Shown here piece after piece: positions 15,149 to 24,441 of a stretch of 64,000 nucleotides of DNA; position 1 is the first letter of the stretch, and every line of letters starts with the position of its first letter. This stretch comes from Patulibacter defluvii (GTDB lineage Bacteria; Actinomycetota; Thermoleophilia; Solirubrobacterales; Solirubrobacteraceae): NCBI RefSeq assembly GCF_034096925.1, contig NZ_JAWZSQ010000008.1, positions 124,001-188,000 on the forward strand, given 5' to 3'. The position numbers and the translations under genes are program-made. The notes beneath the pieces were generated by a model. The model searched no databases. It was not told the origin of the DNA and saw nothing but the letters and a program-made list of their open reading frames with translations.

Positions 15149-16968
15149 CCGGCTGGGTCGACTGGGGCCGCGACCTGCGGCGCGAGCGGCCCGTCGTCGA
15201 GGCGATGACCGACACGATGGTCCCGCGCGGACCCGACGCCGCCGGCGTCTGGCTCGACCGCCACGTGGCGCTCGGCCACCGGCGGCTGGCGATCATCGAC
15301 CTCGAGGGCGGCGTCCAGCCGATGGTCGCCCGCGACGCCGAGGGCACGCCGCTGGCCGTCATCACCTACAGCGGCGAGGTCTACAACCACCGCGAGCTGC
15401 GGGCCGAGCTGACCGCCCGCGGCCACGGCTTCCGGACCCGCTCCGACACCGAGGTCGTGCTCCGCGCCTACCTGGAGTGGGGCGCCGACCTGGCCTCGCA
15501 CCTGAACGGGATGTTCGCCTTCGCCGTCTGGGACGTGCCGGCCCAGGAGCTGCTGCTGGTCCGCGACCGGCTCGGGATCAAGCCGCTCTACTACGCGGCG
15601 GCCGGCGCCGGGGCGCTGCTGTTCGGCTCCGAGCCGAAGGCGATCCTGGCCAACCCGCTGTTCGCCCCCGAGCTGGACCACGACGGGATCGCCGAGCTGT
15701 TCGCGCTCGCGACCGCGCCGACGCCCGGCCACGGGGTCTACCGCGGGCTGCGCCAGGTCCGTCCCGGCCACCTGGTCCGGGTCACCCGCGGCGGCGTCCG
15801 CGAGCGGCGCTGGTGGCAGCTGCCGACCCGCCCGCACCTCGACGGCCTCGACGCGACCGCGCTGCGGGTCCGGGGGCTGGTCGCGGCGGCGGTCGGGCGC
15901 CAGCTCCAGAGCGACGTGCCGCTCGGGTTCCTGCTCTCGGGCGGGATCGACTCCAGCGCCCTGGTCGCGCTCGCGGCCCGCCAGCGCAACGGCGACGGCA
16001 CCGACACCTACTCGGTCGACTTCCCGCCCGACGAGGGCCCGGAGCGGCTGGGGGAGTGGAACCGCAGCGAGGACCAGCCCTACGTCGACGCGGTCGTCGG
16101 CCACGTCGGCACCAGCCACCGGCGGATCGTCGTCGCCGGCCGCGAGCTGGCCCGCCACCGCGGGATCGGGCTCGACGCCCGCGACCTGCCCGGCTGGGGC
16201 GAGCCGGACACCTCGCTCTACCTGCTCTTCCGCGGCGTCCGCGAGCACGCCACCGTCGCGCTCTCGGGCGAGGTCGCCGACGAGGTCTTCGGCGGCTACT
16301 CGTTCTTCCACGACGGCGCCCGCGGCCCGGTCGAGCAGTTCCCGTGGCTGGTCGGCCGCCGCAGCCCGGTCGCGCTGCTGCGGCCGGAGGTGCGGCAGGC
16401 GGTCGACCCCGACGGCTACGTCCGCGCGCGGCTGGCCGAGGCGCTCGACGAGGTCCCCGCGCTGGCCGGCGAGCCGGCGGCCGACGCCCGTGCGCGGACG
16501 CTCTCCTACCTGGCCCTGACCCGTTGGCTGCCGGCGGTGCTCGAGCGCAAGGACCGGATGAGCATGGCGACGGCGCTCGAGGCGCGGGTGCCGTTCGCCG
16601 ACCACCACGTCGTCGAGTACCTGTGGAACGTCCCCTGGGAGCTGAAGACGACCGGCGGCGAGGCCAAGGGGCTGCTGCGGCGGGCGATCGGCGACGTGCT
16701 GCCGGACGCGGTCCTGCGGCGGCCGAAGAGCGGCTACCCGGCGACCTCGGCCAGCGCCTACGGCGACGAGCTGCGGGAGCGGGTCGGCGAGCTGCTGGAG
16801 CGCGACGCCCGCGTCTTCGAGCTGGTCGACCGCGACGTCGTCGCCCGCCACCTGCGCGACGGCACCCGGATTCCGGGGCCGCGGGCGGCGCCGCACCCGA
16901 CCGGCGGGCTCGACTTCCTGCTGACGCTCGACCGCTGGCTCGACGAGTACGGGGTCCGGATCCGATGA
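15136..16968 (+). CDS. asnB: Glutamine-hydrolysing asparagine synthetase family protein
   Basis: A 610-residue class II amidotransferase. Cys2 after the initiator Met (MCGVTGWVD) is the glutaminase nucleophile, followed by RRLAIIDLEGGVQPM, SGEVYNHREL and SDTEVVLRAYLEWG. The synthetase half has the ATP PP-loop SGGIDSSALVAL and the GEVADEVFGGY motif. AsnB-type enzymes activate a carboxylate with ATP and transfer ammonia; outside asparagine synthesis, cluster-borne copies amidate small molecules. Placement in a coupled operon with an HpaB-type monooxygenase and a methyltransferase suggests a specialised substrate. AGGAGGA is 5 bp before the ATG. The next gene overlaps by ATGA. Confidence 0.85.
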   Translation: MCGVTGWVDWGRDLRRERPVVEAMTDTMVPRGPDAAGVWLDRHVALGHRRLAIIDLEGGVQPMVARDAEGTPLAVITYSGEVYNHRELRAELTARGHGFRTRSDTEVVLRAYLEWGADLASHLNGMFAFAVWDVPAQELLLVRDRLGIKPLYYAAAGAGALLFGSEPKAILANPLFAPELDHDGIAELFALATAPTPGHGVYRGLRQVRPGHLVRVTRGGVRERRWWQLPTRPHLDGLDATALRVRGLVAAAVGRQLQSDVPLGFLLSGGIDSSALVALAARQRNGDGTDTYSVDFPPDEGPERLGEWNRSEDQPYVDAVVGHVGTSHRRIVVAGRELARHRGIGLDARDLPGWGEPDTSLYLLFRGVREHATVALSGEVADEVFGGYSFFHDGARGPVEQFPWLVGRRSPVALLRPEVRQAVDPDGYVRARLAEALDEVPALAGEPAADARARTLSYLALTRWLPAVLERKDRMSMATALEARVPFADHHVVEYLWNVPWELKTTGGEAKGLLRRAIGDVLPDAVLRRPKSGYPATSASAYGDELRERVGELLERDARVFELVDRDVVARHLRDGTRIPGPRAAPHPTGGLDFLLTLDRWLDEYGVRIR

Positions 16969-19019
16969 GCGCCGTCCCGACCGCCGACGCCTTCCGCGCC
17001 GCCGCCGGCCGCTTCGCCAGCGGGGTCACGGTCGTCGCCGCCCGCCGCGGCGGGGCGACGACCGCCAAGACCGTCTCCGCCTTCAGCTCGCTGTCGCTCG
17101 ACCCGCCGCTGGTCGGGGCCGCGATCGGCGGCCGCTCGCCGCTGGTCGACACGCTGCGCGCCGGCGGCGGCTTCGGCATCAGCGTCCTGCGCCACGACCA
17201 GCACGCCGTCTCCGACTGGTTCGCCACCGCCGCCGACCGCCGCAGCGGCCCGGCCCCGGCGGCCTTCGTCGCCCCCGTCCGCGAGGACGCGCCGGTGCTC
17301 GACAGCTGCCTCAGCTGGTTCGGCTGCCGCGTCGCCGAGGTCGTCCCCGCGGGCGACCACGTGATCGTCGTCGGCCGGGTGCTGGCCGTCGGCACCGGCG
17401 AAGCGGAGGCCGGCGGGGCGGGCGGGGCGGGCGGGGCGGGCGGGCCCCTGATCCACCACGCCGGCCGCTACCACGCCGTCTCGTCCCATCCCGACGTCCC
17501 CCCAGGAGCGCTCCCGATGAGCACCGTCCGTCCCGTCCCCGTCCGCCCGCTGCTCGCGCCCGCCGATCCACCGCTCGGCGTGCTCGACGGCGACCGCTAT
17601 CGCGCCAGCCTCGACGACGGCCGCAACGTCTGGCTCGACGGCGAGCGGGTCGACGTCGCGCGCCATCCGGCCTTCGCGCCGACGGTCGACGAGCTGGCCC
17701 GCCAGCTCGACCGCCAGCACGACCCGGCGCTGCGCGACCTGCTGACCGTCCCCGAGCCGCACAGCGGCCTGCGGACCGCCCGCGGCTACCACCCGCCGCG
17801 CGACCTCGACGACCTGCGGGCGCTGCGCGCCGCCGCCGAGCACTGGCTGCGGGAGTCGTGGGGCCAGCACGGCCGCTCGCCCGTCTTCATGTCGACGATC
17901 GCCGTCGGGCTGCTCGACTTCGCCGGCCGGCTGGAGCACAACGGCGCCGGCCACGGCGAGAACGCCCGCGCCTGGTACCACCACGTCGCCCGCAACGACC
18001 TGGTGCTGACCCACGCCCTCGGCGATCCCCAGATCGACCGCAGCGCCAGCGTCGCGGAGAACCCCGACCACGCGCTGCGGATCGTCGAGCGGCGCGACGA
18101 CGGCGGGCTGGTGGTCCGCGGCGCCAAGCAGCTGACCACGCTGGCGCCCTACGCCCACGAGGTGCTGGTCTACCTGTCGGCCTCGTTCGCCGGCCGCGAG
18201 GCGGAGGAGTTCGTCGTCTGGTTCGCGCTGCCGATCGCCACCCCGGGGCTCCAGATCCTGGCCCGCGAACCGCTCGGGACCGGCGGCCACGGCCACGCCC
18301 ATCCCTTCGGCCAGCGCTTCGACGAGCAGGACGCGATGCTCTTCTTCGACGACGTCGAGGTCCCGGCCGACCGCGTCTTCCTGCTCCGCGACGGCGCGCT
18401 GGCGCTGGAGGGGCTGGGGCGGATCAACGCCTGGAGCCAGTACGTGGGCCAGATCCGCTACCGCGAGCGGCTGCGGACGCTGCTCGCGATCGGGACGCTG
18501 GTCGCCGACGCGATCGGGGTCGCCGGCTTCCGCAACATCCAGGAGGACCTGGGGCGGCTGGCCAGCTACGTCGAGATCCTCGACCACTTCCTCGACGCCG
18601 GCGAGGCGACCGCGCGGGTCACCGACGGCGGCCTGCTGGCGCCGGGACCGACCCCGGCGGCGGCGATCTGGTCGGCCGAGGTCGCCTCCAGCGCGCTGCG
18701 GATCGTGCGCGGGATCGGCCAGTCGGGGATCCTGATGCAGCCGACCGAGGGCGACCTGGCCAACCCCGAGCTGCGGCCCTTCCTCGACCGCTACATGGGC
18801 GGGCGCGAGATCGGCCCGGCCGAGAAGTCGCGACTGTTCCGGCTGGCCTGGGACCTGACCGCCGACAGCTTCGGCCAGCGCCAGGACCTCTACGAGGTCG
18901 TCCACCGCGGCGACGTCGCCCGCAACCGGATCAACCTCTTCCGCCGCCACGACCAGCGCGAGCTGCTCGACCGGCTGCGGTCGCTGATCGCCGAGCCGCT
19001 GCCGGAGGCCGGCCGATGA
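16965..19019 (+). CDS. Fused flavin reductase (HpaC-like) and HpaB-family flavin monooxygenase
   Basis: One continuous 684-residue frame. Residues 1-184 are a flavin-reductase domain (FASGVTVVAARRGG, TVSAFSSLSLDPPLV, GGFGISVLRHDQ, and HHAGRYHAV at the end). Residues 185-684 are a full-length HpaB-type FADH2-dependent monooxygenase (YRASLDDGRNVWLDGERV, HPAF, ERRDDGGLVVRGAKQLTT, NLFRRHDQRELLDRL). In known systems these are two proteins with diffusible FADH2. No stop codon separates them, but AGGAG lies 8 bp before an in-frame ATG at 17517, so free HpaB may also be made by internal initiation. A 9-bp tandem GC repeat (about 17411-17445, encoding GGAGGAGGA) lies near the end of the reductase domain. 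HpaB-type enzymes hydroxylate phenols and related rings; the substrate is unknown. Confidence 0.85.
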   Translation: MSAVPTADAFRAAAGRFASGVTVVAARRGGATTAKTVSAFSSLSLDPPLVGAAIGGRSPLVDTLRAGGGFGISVLRHDQHAVSDWFATAADRRSGPAPAAFVAPVREDAPVLDSCLSWFGCRVAEVVPAGDHVIVVGRVLAVGTGEAEAGGAGGAGGAGGPLIHHAGRYHAVSSHPDVPPGALPMSTVRPVPVRPLLAPADPPLGVLDGDRYRASLDDGRNVWLDGERVDVARHPAFAPTVDELARQLDRQHDPALRDLLTVPEPHSGLRTARGYHPPRDLDDLRALRAAAEHWLRESWGQHGRSPVFMSTIAVGLLDFAGRLEHNGAGHGENARAWYHHVARNDLVLTHALGDPQIDRSASVAENPDHALRIVERRDDGGLVVRGAKQLTTLAPYAHEVLVYLSASFAGREAEEFVVWFALPIATPGLQILAREPLGTGGHGHAHPFGQRFDEQDAMLFFDDVEVPADRVFLLRDGALALEGLGRINAWSQYVGQIRYRERLRTLLAIGTLVADAIGVAGFRNIQEDLGRLASYVEILDHFLDAGEATARVTDGGLLAPGPTPAAAIWSAEVASSALRIVRGIGQSGILMQPTEGDLANPELRPFLDRYMGGREIGPAEKSRLFRLAWDLTADSFGQRQDLYEVVHRGDVARNRINLFRRHDQRELLDRLRSLIAEPLPEAGR

Positions 19020-19828
19020 GCGCGCTCCAGCGGGCCCGCGACCTGGCCGGCTACGACGAGGTCGCCGGCCTCCGCCAGAGCCAGGACCTCGACTGGGTGC
19101 TGTCGCTGGCGCCGGCCGCGCCCGGGTCGCTGGCCGACCTCGGCTGCGGGACCGGGGCGCTGCTGCAGGCCGCTCACGGGCGCTGGCCGTCGCTCGGCCG
19201 GACGCTCGGGATCGACGGCGCGGCGACCCGGGTGGCCGAGGCCCGCGCCCGGCTCGGCGCCCGGGCCGAGATCCGCCAGGGCGACCTGCTGGCGCTCGAC
19301 CCGCTCGGCGAGCGGTTCGACCTGATCACCGCCACCTCGGTCCTCCACTGGCTGCATCCGGACGAGGAGCGGGCGCTGGCCTGGATCGCCGCCCACCTGG
19401 CCGACGACGGCGCGCTGCTGCTGACCACCCACCACCCGCACGTCGGCCCGGACGGCCTGGGGGCGGAGGACGTCGTCGCTCGCGAGGCCTACGCCGCGCT
19501 CGGGATCGACGACTTCGGGGCGGTGCTGCCGATGGCGGTCCGGGCGCGGCCGGCGGCCGACGTCCAGCGGCTGCTGGCGGCGGTCTTCGCGCTCGACGCG
19601 ATCGAGGAGCGGGAGGTGGCCGTCGAGACGGCCAGCGCCGAGCAGTACGCGCGCTTCCACGCCTCGACCTTCGGCACCTACTTCAGCCGCCGGGTGCCGG
19701 CGGCCGAGGAGGAGGCGTTCTTCGCCGCGGTCGGCGAGGCCGCGGCCGCCCGCCAGGCGCGCGACGGGCTCGTCTACCCGATCAGCGTCCGGCTGTGGCG
19801 CGCAAGGCCGCGGCGCGCAGCGCGGTAG
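19016..19828 (+). CDS. SAM-dependent methyltransferase (trans-aconitate methyltransferase-like)
   Basis: A 270-residue class I methyltransferase. Motif I is LADLGCGTGALLQAAHG, followed by GIDGAATRVAEARARLG, QGDLLALDPLGERFDLITATSVLHWL (motifs II-III) and an HLADDGALLLTTHHP strand. The LHWL segment and N-terminal YDEVAGLRQSQDLDWVLSL resemble trans-aconitate 2-methyltransferase, but many small-molecule O-methyltransferases share these. ATGA overlap with the HpaB fusion makes it the last gene of the operon; it could methylate the hydroxyl made by HpaB. Its last 47 bp overlap the convergent nhaA gene. Confidence 0.8.
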   Translation: MSALQRARDLAGYDEVAGLRQSQDLDWVLSLAPAAPGSLADLGCGTGALLQAAHGRWPSLGRTLGIDGAATRVAEARARLGARAEIRQGDLLALDPLGERFDLITATSVLHWLHPDEERALAWIAAHLADDGALLLTTHHPHVGPDGLGAEDVVAREAYAALGIDDFGAVLPMAVRARPAADVQRLLAAVFALDAIEEREVAVETASAEQYARFHASTFGTYFSRRVPAAEEEAFFAAVGEAAAARQARDGLVYPISVRLWRARPRRAAR

Positions 19829-21665
19829 CCAGCGCCTCGTGGTCGTACGCCCCCTGGTGGCGGCGGCCGTTGACGAAGAAGGTCGGCGTCCCGGAGACGC
19901 CCGAGGCGTCCGCGCTCTGGACGTCGCGGGCGACCCGGGGCGCGTGCCGGCGGCGCCGCAGGTCGTCGGCGAAGCGCTCGACGTCGAGGCCCAGCTCGGC
20001 GGCGTGACGCAGCAGGTCGCGGCCGCTGAGCCCGTCGTCGTCGTGCAGCAGCCGCTCGTGCATCTCCCAGAACGCGCCCTGGGCGGCGGCGGCCTCCGAG
20101 GCCTCGGCCGCCAGCTGGGCGCCGGGGTGGACGTCGCTCAGCGGCAGGTGCCGGAAGACGTAGCGGAGCTGGTCGCCGAACTGCTCCTGGAGCCGCTCGA
20201 CGACGGTCCAGGCGTCGCGGCAGTAGGGGCACTCCAGGTCGCCGTACTCGAGCAGCGTGAGCGGGGCGTCGAGGGTGCCGCGGACGTGGTCGGTCGCGGG
20301 GTCGACCTCGTCGGCGAGGTCGGCGATCGGCGGCGCGGTCGCCTCCAGCTGGCGGGCCCGGACCTCCTCCGGCAGCCGCCGCAGGATCCGCACCCCGAGC
20401 GTCGCGACCAGCGGCGAGAGCAGCGCCGTCAGCAGCACGCCGACCTTCGCCTCCTCCAGCCGCGGGCCGTCGAAGGCGAGCGAGGCGACCAGCAGCGAGA
20501 CGGTGAAGCCGACCCCGGCCGAGGCGGCGGTGATCGCCAGCGCCGGCCAGGTCAGCGTCGGCCGGGCGCCGCCGAAGAACGGCCGCGACGCGACCCAGGT
20601 CGCCGCCAGCACCCCGAGCGGCTTGGCGACCACGAACGCCACCAGCAGCCCGATCGTGATCGGCGAGGCGACCGCCCGCGAGAGCAGCTCGCCGTCCAGG
20701 TGGACGCCGGCGTTGGCGAGCGCGAACAGCGGCACCACCACCCGGCTGGTCCACGGGTGCAGCAGGTACTGCAGCCGCTCGTTGGCCGAGATCGCCGCGT
20801 TCATCCCCGCCCGCACCGAGCTGGCGGCCTCGGGCGAGGGCTGCTCGCGGAACGAGCGGGCCAGCTCGGTGCTGCGCTCCAGGTCGTCGCGGGCCGGCGG
20901 GTAGGCGGTCGTCACCAGGCCGATCGCGAGCCCGGCGATCACCGGGTCGACCCCCGACTCGAACATCGCCAGCCAGACGCCGAAGCCGACCACGACCGCG
21001 ACCGGCGCCCGCCAGGCGACGCTCAGGAAGCGGAGCGCGATCAGCAGCGCGAACAGCCCGAGCGCGACCGCCAGCGCCCCCGGCGAGACCGTCTCGGTGT
21101 AGGCGAGGGCGATGATCAGGAGCGCGATCAGATCGTCGCTGACCACCATCGAGAGCAGGAAGACCCGCGCCCGCAGGCCGCGCCCGCGGGTCACCAGCGC
21201 CAGCGCGCCGAGCGCCAGCGCGGTGTCGGTCGAGACCGCCGCGCCCCAGCCCGACGCGCCCGAGCCGCCGGCGTTGATCGCCAGGTAGGCCGCGGCGGCG
21301 GCCAGCATCCCACCGATCGCCGCCACCGCCGGCAGCGCCATCCGCGAGCGCTCGCGCAGCTCGCCGACGTCCAGCTCGCGCTTCGCCTCCAGCCCGACGA
21401 CCAGGAAGAAGAGCGTCATCAGCCCCTCGTTGATCCAGCCGCGGAGGTCGGTCTCCAGCCGGTGGTCGCCGACGGCGATCGAGGCGCTCGTCTCCCACAG
21501 CCGCTCGTACGAGCCGGGGGCGACGTTGGCCCAGACCAGCGCCGCCGCGATCGCCGCGACCAGGATCAGCGAGCCGCCGATCTCGGCGTGCAGGTAGCGC
21601 CGGATCGGCGCCGCGAGGTTGCGGGCCCACGCGGTCTTGCCGGCGGCCAGGGCGGCGGTGCTCAT
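19782..21665 (-). CDS. nhaA: NhaA Na+/H+ antiporter fused to a DsbA-like thioredoxin domain
   Basis: A 627-residue fusion. Residues about 20-435 are NhaA with its multiple membrane segments, the transport aspartates D177/D178 (VVSDDLIALL) and the STDTALALGALALV helix. Residues about 455-620 are a DsbA-type thioredoxin fold with active-site C479-P-Y-C482 (YGDLECPYCRDAW) and the cis-Pro loop SGTPTFFVNG. The same fusion is known in other actinobacteria. The antiporter exports Na+ in exchange for H+; the role of the fused domain is not established. The ATG at 21665 gives the usual NhaA start. It overlaps the methyltransferase 3' end tail to tail. Confidence 0.93.
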   Translation of the reverse strand: MSTAALAAGKTAWARNLAAPIRRYLHAEIGGSLILVAAIAAALVWANVAPGSYERLWETSASIAVGDHRLETDLRGWINEGLMTLFFLVVGLEAKRELDVGELRERSRMALPAVAAIGGMLAAAAAYLAINAGGSGASGWGAAVSTDTALALGALALVTRGRGLRARVFLLSMVVSDDLIALLIIALAYTETVSPGALAVALGLFALLIALRFLSVAWRAPVAVVVGFGVWLAMFESGVDPVIAGLAIGLVTTAYPPARDDLERSTELARSFREQPSPEAASSVRAGMNAAISANERLQYLLHPWTSRVVVPLFALANAGVHLDGELLSRAVASPITIGLLVAFVVAKPLGVLAATWVASRPFFGGARPTLTWPALAITAASAGVGFTVSLLVASLAFDGPRLEEAKVGVLLTALLSPLVATLGVRILRRLPEEVRARQLEATAPPIADLADEVDPATDHVRGTLDAPLTLLEYGDLECPYCRDAWTVVERLQEQFGDQLRYVFRHLPLSDVHPGAQLAAEASEAAAAQGAFWEMHERLLHDDDGLSGRDLLRHAAELGLDVERFADDLRRRRHAPRVARDVQSADASGVSGTPTFFVNGRRHQGAYDHEALATALRAAALRATAGR

Positions 21666-21721
21666 CCGGCGGCCGACGGTAGCGGACGGCCGGGCCGCCG
21701 CCGAGCGGATCGGGCGTCCGG

Positions 21722-22804
21722 CTACGGCGCGGTGGCGGCGGCGACCGCCGCCGGGGCCGGATCGCGCAGCTCGTCGAGCAGCGCCCGCCGCAGCTCGCGG
21801 TCGCGCTCGTCCTCCAGCGGCAGCTGGATCTGGAGCACGTCGACGCCGATCTCCCGCAGCGTCCGCAGCCGACGGGCGACGGTCGCCGGGCCGCCGACGA
21901 TCGTGCGCTCGAGGGCGGCGGCCACCGCGGCCCGCAGCCCGTCGGCGGTCGGCCGCGGATCGTGGCCGGGCGGAGCGACGCGGGCGATCCAGGCCGGGTC
22001 GCCGGCGCGCCCGGCCAACGCGCCGGCGCGGGCGACGATCGCCGCCGCCCGCCGCTCGGCCGCGGCGTCGTCCTCGGCCAGCAGCAGCCGCGCGTTGGCC
22101 CAGATCCGCAGCCGCCGCCCGTGGCCGGCCGCGGCGGCCTGGGCCTGGTCGATCAGCGCCCGGGTCGCGGCCGGGTCCTGGGCCGCCACGCCGTAGACGT
22201 CGGCGTACTGGGCGGCGAGCGCGATCCCGGCCGGCGACGAGCCCGCGAACGACAGCTCGGGCCGGCGGCCGGGCAGCGGCCGGACGCCGGAGAGCGCGTC
22301 GCGGACCCGGTAGTGGCGGCCCTCGTGGTCGAACGGCCGCTCGGCGTCGAGCGTGCGGGCGAACAGCTCGAGGAACTCGGCCGCCCGCTCGTAGCGCTCG
22401 GCCTTGTCGAGCGGGTCGCCGTCGCGCAGCACGTCGGCGTCGGAGGAGCCGAGGATCAGGTGGACGCCGGCCCGCCCGCGCGAGAGCCGGTCGAGGGTCA
22501 GCAGCGCGCGGGCGGCGGCGGTCGGGGCGGTCAGCCCGATCCGGTGGGCCAGCACCACCCGCAACCGCGAGGTCGCCGCCAGCGCCCAGGCGGCCACCAG
22601 CCACGGGTCGGGCCACGACGAGGACGCGACCACCAGCGCGCTGTCGATCCCGTCCTGCTCGTCGGCGCGGGCGACGGCGACCACGTGGTCGGGGTCGGCG
22701 TCGCGCTCGCGCGGGTCGCTGGCGAAGCGCAGCACCTCGCGCGCGGCCGGGTCGTCGCCGGGGATCGCGGCGGCGCGCACGCCGCCGCGCAGCTCGAAGC
22801 TCAA
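21722..22804 (-). CDS. SsuD-like FMNH2-dependent monooxygenase (LLM class)
   Basis: A 360-residue luciferase-like protein closest in pattern to alkanesulfonate monooxygenases: DGIDSALVVASSSWPDPWLV, RIGLTAPTAAARALLTLDRLS, HLILGSSDADVLRDGDPLDK, ERYERAAEFLEL, LSFAGSSPAGIALAAQYADV and VGGPATVARRLR. SsuD-type enzymes cleave C-S bonds to release sulfite using FMNH2. The start is a TTG: its TTGA overlaps the stop of the ABC ATPase gene and GAGGAGG lies 5-6 bp upstream. It is the last gene of the importer operon, so it probably acts on the imported compound. The required reductase may be the flavin-reductase domain at 17 kb. Confidence 0.8.
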   Translation of the reverse strand: MSFELRGGVRAAAIPGDDPAAREVLRFASDPRERDADPDHVVAVARADEQDGIDSALVVASSSWPDPWLVAAWALAATSRLRVVLAHRIGLTAPTAAARALLTLDRLSRGRAGVHLILGSSDADVLRDGDPLDKAERYERAAEFLELFARTLDAERPFDHEGRHYRVRDALSGVRPLPGRRPELSFAGSSPAGIALAAQYADVYGVAAQDPAATRALIDQAQAAAAGHGRRLRIWANARLLLAEDDAAAERRAAAIVARAGALAGRAGDPAWIARVAPPGHDPRPTADGLRAAVAAALERTIVGGPATVARRLRTLREIGVDVLQIQLPLEDERDRELRRALLDELRDPAPAAVAAATAP

Positions 22805-24441
22805 CGCAGGACCTCCTCGCGCTCGGGCGGGGCGGCCGGCCGGTCGAGCGTCGGCGTCGCCGCGAGCAGCTCGCGGGTGTAGGGGTGGGCGGGCCGGTCG
22901 AAGATCGTCGCCACCGGCCCCTCCTCGACGACCCGGCCGTCGCGCATCACCAGCACCCGGTCGCAGACCTCGCGGACGACGGCGAGGTCGTGGGAGACGA
23001 ACACGATCGCCAGCCGCCGGTCGCGCTGGATCCGGTCGAGCAGCCGCAGGATCTGGGCCTGGGTGCGGACGTCGAGGGCCGAGACCGGCTCGTCGCAGAC
23101 CAGCAGCTCGAGCCCCTCGCCGCCGCCGACCGCGAGCGCGCGGGCGATCGCCACCCGCTGCCGCTGGCCGCCGGAGAGCTGGCCGGGACGGTGGTCGAGC
23201 AGCGCCGCCGGCAGCCCGACCTCCTCCAGCAGCGCCACCAGCCGCCGGTCCTGGCCGCGGTCGCGGAGCCGGCGGCCGCCGAGCGCCTCGCGCAGGACCG
23301 CGCGCACGTCGTGGCGCGGGTCGAGCGCGCTCAGCGGGTCCTGGGGCACGTGCTGGACGGCCGGCCGTCGCGGCCGCCGGTCGCGCTCGCGGAGCCCGCT
23401 CCAGCGCTGGCCGTGGAGGGCGACGGTGCCGGCGTCGGGCTCCAGCAGGCCGAGCAGCGTCCGCGCCAGCGTGGTCTTGCCGGAGCCGGACTCGCCGACC
23501 ACGCCCAGCGTCTCGCCGCGGCGGACGGTCGCGCTGACGCCGGCGAGGGCATCGCGCTCGTGGCCGGCGGCGTCGCGGTAGCGCTTGCGCAGGTCGGTCG
23601 CCCGCAGCAGCGGCTCCTCTCGGCCGGCCGGCGCGGGCGCGGCGGCGGGCGCCCGCCGGCCCCGCGGGATCGCGTCGAGCAGCGTCCGGGTGGCGGGATG
23701 CTCGGGCGCGCCGATCACGCGCGCGGCGGTTCCCTGCTCGACGATCCGGCCGCCGTCCATCACCGCGATCCGGTCGGCGATCCGGGCCACCACCGCCAGG
23801 TCGTGGCTGACCAGCAGCAGCCCGCGGCCGGCCTCCTTCAGCGACGCCAGCAGCTCCAGGATCCGGGCCTGGACGGTCACGTCGAGCGCGGTCGTCGGCT
23901 CGTCGGCGATCAGCAGCGGCGGGTCGGCGGCCAGCGCGGTTGCGATCAGCGCCCGCTGCCGCAGCCCGCCCGACAGCTCGTGCGGGTGCTGGCGGCGGCG
24001 CCGCTCGGGGTCGGGGATCCCGGCCGCGGCCAGCCGCCGCTCGACCTCGACCGTGGTCGCCGCGCGCGAGAGGTCGCGGTGGATCCGCAACGGCTCGGCG
24101 ACCTCGGCCCCGACCGTCCGCAGCGGGTCGAGCGCGGTCAGCGCGTCCTGCAGCACGAAGCCGACGTCGCGGCCGCGGATCGCCCGCCAGCCGCGATCGC
24201 GGAGGCCGCGGCCGTCGTGACCGGCGACGGTCAGCCGCTCGGCCGTCAACCGTGCCCCGGCCCCGGCCAGGCCGACCAGCGCGCGGGCGCTGACGCTCTT
24301 GCCCGAGCCGGACTCGCCGACCAGCGCCAGGCACTCGCCGGGCCCGATCCGCAGGTCGATCCCGTGGACCACCTCGCGGGCGGCGGCGCCGCGGCCGAAG
24401 CCGATCCGCAGCCCACGGACGTCGAGCAGCGGCTCGCTCAC
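22801..24441 (-). CDS. Peptide/nickel-type ABC transporter, fused double ATPase (DppD-DppF-like)
   Basis: A 546-residue protein with two complete ATPase domains: Walker A GESGSGKSVSARAL and GESGSGKTTLARTL; signature motifs LSGGLRQRALIATAL and LSGGQRQRVAIARAL; Walker B LLIADEPTTALD and LLVCDEPVSALD. Oligopeptide-family importers often carry these as two proteins; here they are fused. It powers the permease pair encoded just upstream. The GTG start at 24441 overlaps the preceding stop by GTGA. The second domain is interrupted by a Pro/Ala-rich linker at about 270-300. Confidence 0.92.
   Translation of the reverse strand: MSEPLLDVRGLRIGFGRGAAAREVVHGIDLRIGPGECLALVGESGSGKSVSARALVGLAGAGARLTAERLTVAGHDGRGLRDRGWRAIRGRDVGFVLQDALTALDPLRTVGAEVAEPLRIHRDLSRAATTVEVERRLAAAGIPDPERRRRQHPHELSGGLRQRALIATALAADPPLLIADEPTTALDVTVQARILELLASLKEAGRGLLLVSHDLAVVARIADRIAVMDGGRIVEQGTAARVIGAPEHPATRTLLDAIPRGRRAPAAAPAPAGREEPLLRATDLRKRYRDAAGHERDALAGVSATVRRGETLGVVGESGSGKTTLARTLLGLLEPDAGTVALHGQRWSGLRERDRRPRRPAVQHVPQDPLSALDPRHDVRAVLREALGGRRLRDRGQDRRLVALLEEVGLPAALLDHRPGQLSGGQRQRVAIARALAVGGGEGLELLVCDEPVSALDVRTQAQILRLLDRIQRDRRLAIVFVSHDLAVVREVCDRVLVMRDGRVVEEGPVATIFDRPAHPYTRELLAATPTLDRPAAPPEREEVLR

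Noticed and set aside
17411..17445. 9-bp GC tandem repeat in the flavin reductase region as a phase-variation switch
   Set aside because: The unit is a multiple of three, so copy changes only lengthen a Gly/Ala loop and do not shift frame.
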